Assembly (NCBI GenBank): GCA_946530505.1
Contig: CAMNAD010000041.1
Coordinates: 1-10,992 of the forward strand
Direction of reading: 5' to 3'
Source: an uncultured Bacteroidales bacterium
GTDB lineage: Bacteria > Bacteroidota > Bacteroidia > Bacteroidales > UBA932
DNA length: 10,992 nt
Under the pieces are notes generated by a model, which ran no database searches, was not told the origin of the DNA, and was given only the letters and a program-made list of their open reading frames with translations. The position numbers were made by a program, and so were the translations under genes. How positions within the stretch are numbered: position 1 is the stretch's first letter; every line of letters begins with the position of its first letter. Shown here piece by piece: positions 6,857-10,992 of this stretch.

Positions 6857-8692
6857 ATGAAAAAGAACATTATACTTCTGGCCCTGATATCCGTGGTTGC
6901 GGCATCCTGCAATCTCGAAGACATGCTGTCACTTTCTCCCGAATCACAGCTCACACCGGATTCATACTTCACCAGAGCCGAGGACCTTCAGCTCTTCTCC
7001 AATACATTCTATAACAATCTTCTCGACAAGGAACCCTACGCAGTGGAGAGCGACCTTTTCGTGAAGATGAATCCGTCCAACCTCATTCGCGGCGGCAACG
7101 ACCGCACCGTTCCTACTTCCGGCGGCGGCTGGTCTTTCACCAACCTGCGCAAGATGAACACGCTTCTCGCAAACATCGACAAGTGCAAGGACGAAGCGGC
7201 AGTGAAGGAATACACGGCCCTCACCAGATTCTGGAGGGCATACTACTATGCCGACATGATACGCAAATTCGGCGACGTTCCGTGGATCGACCATGAAATC
7301 GGATCTTCCGACGAGGATCTTTACCTGCCCCGCGACACGCGTGAGACCGTGATGCAGAAGATTATCGAAGATATCGACTGCGCCATCGAGGACCTTCCCG
7401 GCAAGGCGAAGGCTCCCCAGACGGCATATCGCGTGAACAAGTACACCGCGATGTTCCTCAAGGCCCAGTTCTGCCTCTTCGAGGGAACATTCCGCAAGTA
7501 TCATTCGTCTCCCGCGCCATTCGAGAATTCCTACACCGCAGCCGACGGAAGCACTCACGACTACGCCTACTACCTCGACCTCGCAGCCAAGGCAGCCAAG
7601 CAGCTGATGGACTCGAATGCATATAAACTCTTCAGCACCGGCAAACCTGCCAGCGATTATCTCACCCTGTTCAATTCCGACAATGCGAATACAGACGAGA
7701 TCATCCTCGCAGTGAACTACGACCGCGACCTCAAGATCCATCACGACTGCGGACGCGACATCACCAACCAGACTTCCGCCCGTTACGGAATGACAAAGAA
7801 GATGGTCGACATGTATCTGATGGCCGACGGCACACGTTTCACCGACAAGCCAGGCTGGGACATCCTTGAATTCGCCGACGAAGTTGCCGGACGCGATCCC
7901 CGTCTTGCCCAGACCATCCGCACTCCCGGTTATTCCTGGAAGAATCCCGGCGTCAGCAAAGACGGTCCCGAGTTCGCATATTGCCAGTCCGGTTACCAGA
8001 CCATCAAGTACATCCCTGCATACTCGACGAAACCATACTCTACCGACAACTGTTTCAACGACATGCCGGTATTCCGTTACGCAGAGGCCCTGCTGAATTA
8101 TGCGGAAGCCAAGGCTGAGCTCGGCGAACTTACGCAGGACGACCTTGACATTTCGGTCAATCTTATCCGCAAGCGCGCAGGCATGCCCGACCTGAACATG
8201 GCAGCCGCCAACGCCAGTCCGGATCCTTACCTCAAGAGCGAGAAGACCGGCTATCCCAACGTGACCGGAGGCAATACCGGCGTGATTCTGGAAATCCGCC
8301 GCGAACGTGCCGTCGAGCTCTTCCAGGAAGGCTACGGAAGGTATTTCGATCTCATGCGCTGGAAAGCCGGCTACTGCCTCAACCAGCCTTACTACGGAAT
8401 GTATGTCAAGCCGGGCTACTATGAGTTCGGCGACAACAGCAAGTACACTTTCTACGTAGGCTCCACCACCGCGACCGGCAACTTGTTCAAGATTTATGAC
8501 CCTGCAGGAGAACAGGCATCCGATATGATCTACCTCGTGGATCCTGTCACCGGCAACTATGCCACTTCCGGCGTAATCGACATTTTCAAGAACATACCTC
8601 ACTCATTCGACGAGTCGAAGCACTACTTCTATCCCCTCAACGAGAAGGATCTTCAGCTTAACGAGAATCTCAAACAGAATCCTAACTGGTAA
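6857..8692 (+). CDS. SusD/RagB-family nutrient-binding surface lipoprotein
   Basis: This 611-residue protein is the lid and ligand-binding partner of the preceding SusC transporter. The lipoprotein signal MKKNIILLALISVVAASC places the lipidated Cys at 18, followed by NLED. Family hallmarks are visible: the early LSLSPESQLTPDSYFT segment, TRFWRAYYYADMIRKFGDVPW (from residue 123) in the TPR-like helical N-terminal half, the FRYAEALLNYAEAKAELG helix, ERAVELFQEG (483-492) with RYFDLMRWK, and a C-terminus ending in NLKQNPNW, all typical of the SusD N- and C-terminal domains. It sits outside the outer membrane. It is 11 nt from susC and only 6 nt from the next gene, so translation is likely coupled. 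Ligand specificity cannot be told from the sequence. The length is within the normal 500-650 range and no defect is seen. Confidence 0.96.
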   Translation: MKKNIILLALISVVAASCNLEDMLSLSPESQLTPDSYFTRAEDLQLFSNTFYNNLLDKEPYAVESDLFVKMNPSNLIRGGNDRTVPTSGGGWSFTNLRKMNTLLANIDKCKDEAAVKEYTALTRFWRAYYYADMIRKFGDVPWIDHEIGSSDEDLYLPRDTRETVMQKIIEDIDCAIEDLPGKAKAPQTAYRVNKYTAMFLKAQFCLFEGTFRKYHSSPAPFENSYTAADGSTHDYAYYLDLAAKAAKQLMDSNAYKLFSTGKPASDYLTLFNSDNANTDEIILAVNYDRDLKIHHDCGRDITNQTSARYGMTKKMVDMYLMADGTRFTDKPGWDILEFADEVAGRDPRLAQTIRTPGYSWKNPGVSKDGPEFAYCQSGYQTIKYIPAYSTKPYSTDNCFNDMPVFRYAEALLNYAEAKAELGELTQDDLDISVNLIRKRAGMPDLNMAAANASPDPYLKSEKTGYPNVTGGNTGVILEIRRERAVELFQEGYGRYFDLMRWKAGYCLNQPYYGMYVKPGYYEFGDNSKYTFYVGSTTATGNLFKIYDPAGEQASDMIYLVDPVTGNYATSGVIDIFKNIPHSFDESKHYFYPLNEKDLQLNENLKQNPNW

Positions 8693-8698
8693 CAGATT

Positions 8699-10912
8699 AT
8701 GAAAAGATTATATACATTATTGAAGATAGCTGCCGCGACTCTCGCTTTCGGCTCGCTCCTCGCATCCTGCCAGGAAGAGGAGTCAACCGTGGCGAAGGCT
8801 GTTCTTGGCGATGTGTCTTCCATGACATTCTCCGCAAAGAACCCTGCAGCACAGACAGTCACCGTCTATTCCGACGGCGACTGGCACACAACTGCTCCGG
8901 AATGGATTTCAGTTGATCCTGCTACCGGAAACGGCACAACGCTGGTAACCGTCACCGCAAACGAGAACGTCGACGCCGGCGGAATGCTCGAGCCCCGTAA
9001 GGATACGCTCATCATTTCAGGAAACACGCTTGCCAGCCGACTGATCATCATTGTGAATCAGGAGGGCGATGCATACCGCAAAGCCGAGCATCTGACCGTC
9101 GACAAGATCGCAGCTTTGGACGATGGCAAGGCCTACATCCTGGATGAAGCGACCGTCGCCGCCGTCACGACTGCCGGTTTCGTAGCATCCAATGGAACCG
9201 CCAATGTTTACATCAAATCCTCCGAGAGCGTAACCGTAGGCGATGTCGTATCCGTCAAGGCGGTCAAGGGCAGCGCAGCCGACGAGGTGACGGTTAAATC
9301 GTCCGGCACCTTCGACTATCCCGAGGCCCTCAACCTCAACGAGAGCATCGCAAGCTACACCGGCGAAACCATGGATTATGTCACGGTTGCCGGCGTGGTT
9401 TCCGGAGGCAACCTTGCGCTGACCGTCGATGAGGTGGATTACTCCATCAAGCAGGTCGATTGCCCTGCGGATCTGAAGCTGTCCAACTATAATGGTCATA
9501 AGGTCGAGCTTAGCGGTTACACCTGCGGACTCATTGGAGCGAAGCAGTTCGGCATCCTTACCACGGATGTCAAGGATAAAGGTCTCGACCAGTTGATCTA
9601 CTTCGAGGATGACTTCGAGTGGTTCGCTCCTTGGACCGATGGCAATGCCAGTATTCCTGACGATGTGGCTGCGAATTCAGTGGGCAGTTCCCCCAACATC
9701 TTTACTACCGCGGCCTTGAAAGACCTTCTCACAGAATTCCAGTCCCGTGGATACGGTTATATATGGGGATGGAAGGGACAGGAGTGGTCGGACGGCACTC
9801 CGGACAACGGCAACAAGCAGACGATGTATCTTCAGAAGAATTACCTTAAGTTTGGAAAGACCTCCTATAACTCCGGCATCATTCTTCCTGCACTCGCCAA
9901 GATAAATGACACCGATGACATCGACCTTAGCTTCGACTGGTGTTGGTGCATGACAGGTGCTTCCAAACCGGATATCATGACTCTTACCATTACCGTCAGC
10001 GGAGGTGGAGTATTTGAGAATGGTACAGAAATCAGTGACGAGATAACCTCGTCGCAACCCACAGAAGATGATCTCACCAAACTCGAATGGCAGCACGCTC
10101 AAGTACGCATCAAAGGCGCCACTCCCACAACAAAGGTCACGATACGTCCTACCAACAACGATCCTTCGATCAGCAGCACGCGTAAACAAAACCGCTGGTA
10201 TCTCGATAATATAAAGGTTCTTCCTGCTGAAGGTAGTACTCCTGGTGGCGGTGATGATCCAAATGAGGTTAAACTTCCTGTGGAATGGAGTATCCAGACC
10301 GACGCAAACAACTTTAACGAAACCTGGCCTTTGGCCAATGGTTCCGCGACCGAAGAGGGGGTATCGGGATATATCGCCTCTGTTACGGGAACCGGAACCA
10401 TATGGTACAACAACGAGGCAGGAAATGCTGCCGACCTTGCAAGCGGCAAAAAGAAAACCAAACTCGACATCCAGGCCCTCGACCCCCGTGTAACCGGTGC
10501 CTGGCCTGGTGATTATTGCCAGTTTAAAGTTCCCGGAGTAGTTTCCAAAGGCAAGAAAGTTCGCATCACCTTCGAAACCAGGACGTCCGCTACCAATCCA
10601 AAATATTGGAAACTCATATACCTGGATGGAAACGAGTGGAAGGCCGCTGCGGAAATAAAGACTGACAAGGTTGAAGGAACGGATGTTGAATTCACCCACG
10701 CAATGAATGCCGATGGAGCCACTAACGTTAAAGTTGATGCTACCGTAACGTATTCCGTTAAAACCGAGAATGTCGTCTTCCGTTTTGTCTGCCAGTCAGC
10801 CATGGGAGCCGGCGGCGATATGCTTACAGCACCCAACGGGGGCACTTGGCGTCTTGCAGTGACCGACATATCCACCACAGAGTGGCAACCTCGGATTCAG
10901 TGGGGAGAATAA
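8699..10912 (+). CDS. BACON-domain multidomain surface lipoprotein, likely SusE/F-position binding protein
   Basis: A 737-residue lipoprotein with signal MKRLYTLLKI...LLASC (lipidated Cys at 24). An acidic QEEE follows the Cys, like the export signals that send Bacteroidota lipoproteins to the cell surface. Residues about 38-123 match a BACON domain (SDGDWHTTAPEWISVDPATGNG, ending IIIVNQEGD). About 128-297 looks like a beta-rich OB-fold module (VTVGDVVSVKAVKG; VTVAGVVSGG). About 298-510 is a jelly-roll-like module with aromatic patches YIWGWKGQEW (354-363) and FDWCWCM (412-418), ending WYLDNIKVLP. A Gly/Asp linker (513-523) leads to a second, possibly related module (526-737). No catalytic motif is recognised. 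By position after susCD and by domain content it probably binds glycan at the surface, but sequence alone does not prove binding. The later part of the gene uses visibly more A/T-ending codons than the genes before it. Confidence 0.85.
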   Translation: MKRLYTLLKIAAATLAFGSLLASCQEEESTVAKAVLGDVSSMTFSAKNPAAQTVTVYSDGDWHTTAPEWISVDPATGNGTTLVTVTANENVDAGGMLEPRKDTLIISGNTLASRLIIIVNQEGDAYRKAEHLTVDKIAALDDGKAYILDEATVAAVTTAGFVASNGTANVYIKSSESVTVGDVVSVKAVKGSAADEVTVKSSGTFDYPEALNLNESIASYTGETMDYVTVAGVVSGGNLALTVDEVDYSIKQVDCPADLKLSNYNGHKVELSGYTCGLIGAKQFGILTTDVKDKGLDQLIYFEDDFEWFAPWTDGNASIPDDVAANSVGSSPNIFTTAALKDLLTEFQSRGYGYIWGWKGQEWSDGTPDNGNKQTMYLQKNYLKFGKTSYNSGIILPALAKINDTDDIDLSFDWCWCMTGASKPDIMTLTITVSGGGVFENGTEISDEITSSQPTEDDLTKLEWQHAQVRIKGATPTTKVTIRPTNNDPSISSTRKQNRWYLDNIKVLPAEGSTPGGGDDPNEVKLPVEWSIQTDANNFNETWPLANGSATEEGVSGYIASVTGTGTIWYNNEAGNAADLASGKKKTKLDIQALDPRVTGAWPGDYCQFKVPGVVSKGKKVRITFETRTSATNPKYWKLIYLDGNEWKAAAEIKTDKVEGTDVEFTHAMNADGATNVKVDATVTYSVKTENVVFRFVCQSAMGAGGDMLTAPNGGTWRLAVTDISTTEWQPRIQWGE

Positions 10913-10919
10913 CTGACAG

Positions 10920-10992
10920 ATGAAGAAACTGCTTATTGTTTTGCTCACTGCGAGTCTCTGCCTGTTCGCAGAGGCTCGCAAAGTGAGTGGAA
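10920..10992 (+). CDS. Secreted protein, N-terminus only (partial, function unknown)
   Basis: An ATG 7 nt after the previous stop opens MKKLLIVLLTASLCLFAEA followed by RKVSG before the window ends. Lys-Lys, a hydrophobic core and the AEA site look like a Sec signal peptide with type I cleavage; the Cys at 14 does not sit in a good lipobox. The position makes it the fifth gene of the operon, where an enzyme of the locus is expected. KVSG directly after a signal peptide is how many Bacteroidota proteins with an N-terminal carboxypeptidase-regulatory-like or MetallophosN beta domain begin, so a second phosphoesterase is possible. This is a weak guess from 24 codons. Confidence 0.75.
   Translation, partial: MKKLLIVLLTASLCLFAEARKVSG
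10944..10987 (+). repeat. Strong intragenic stem-loop in signal-peptide codons
   Basis: Left arm 10944-10961 (CTCACTGCGAGTCTCTGC) pairs with right arm 10968-10987, leaving the 6-nt loop CTGTTC. The stem has 17 Watson-Crick pairs and one G-U pair (10955 with 10974), interrupted only by a two-base AA bulge (10981-10982). It covers codons 9 to 23 of the partial gene, beginning 24 nt after the A of its ATG, and the loop is exactly codons 15 and 16. No T-run follows within the visible bases, so it is not an obvious intrinsic terminator. Confidence 0.7.

Noticed and set aside
6962..8602. 546-codon minus-strand open frame opposite susD
   Set aside because: The translation is very rich in Val, Gly and Ile with no domain signature, as expected from reading a GC-biased gene backwards. 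susD is unambiguous on the plus strand.
10944..10992. Intrinsic terminator at the end of the window
   Set aside because: The stem is strong but is followed by TGGAA with no T-run, and it lies inside an open reading frame with a good signal peptide.

Overview
The window looks like part of a Bacteroidales (Bacteroidota) chromosome, probably from a gut or rumen lineage. Three observations support this: a SusC/SusD outer-membrane pair, lipoproteins carrying BACON and MetallophosN/C-type domains, and TAnnTTTG-type -7 promoter elements in place of E. coli-like promoters. Coding regions are moderately GC-rich with many C-ending codons, and the single real intergenic region is AT-rich. There are no rRNA, tRNA, CRISPR or transposon features.

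Layout. On the minus strand at the left edge, a complete xylulokinase gene (xylB, 20-1498) is followed after 2 nt by the first six codons of what looks like xylose isomerase (xylA, 1-17). A 91-bp divergent control region (1499-1589) separates these from a plus-strand operon. The operon reads: a surface-type lipoprotein metallophosphoesterase (1590-3527), a SusC-like TonB-dependent transporter (3555-6845), a SusD-like lipoprotein (6857-8692), a 737-residue multidomain lipoprotein with a BACON domain (8699-10912), and the start of a further secreted protein (10920 to the window end). Gaps inside the operon are 27, 11, 6 and 7 nt, so the genes are almost certainly co-transcribed from the promoter near 1562.

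How the genes may work together. The plus-strand cluster has the anatomy of a polysaccharide utilization locus: SusC and SusD form the uptake complex, and the BACON lipoprotein sits where SusE/F-like surface glycan-binding proteins normally sit. No glycoside hydrolase or lyase appears in the window. The only complete enzyme is a phosphoesterase, and it comes first, ahead of susC. This suggests a phosphorylated or phosphodiester-containing ligand, but that is inference. The shared control region with xylBA raises the possibility that pentose metabolism and this uptake system are co-regulated.

Most notable non-coding signals: (i) the divergent region contains an 11-bp direct repeat and a perfect 8-bp inverted repeat abutting the plus-strand -7 box; (ii) an 18-bp-stem hairpin lies inside the signal-peptide codons of the last, truncated gene.
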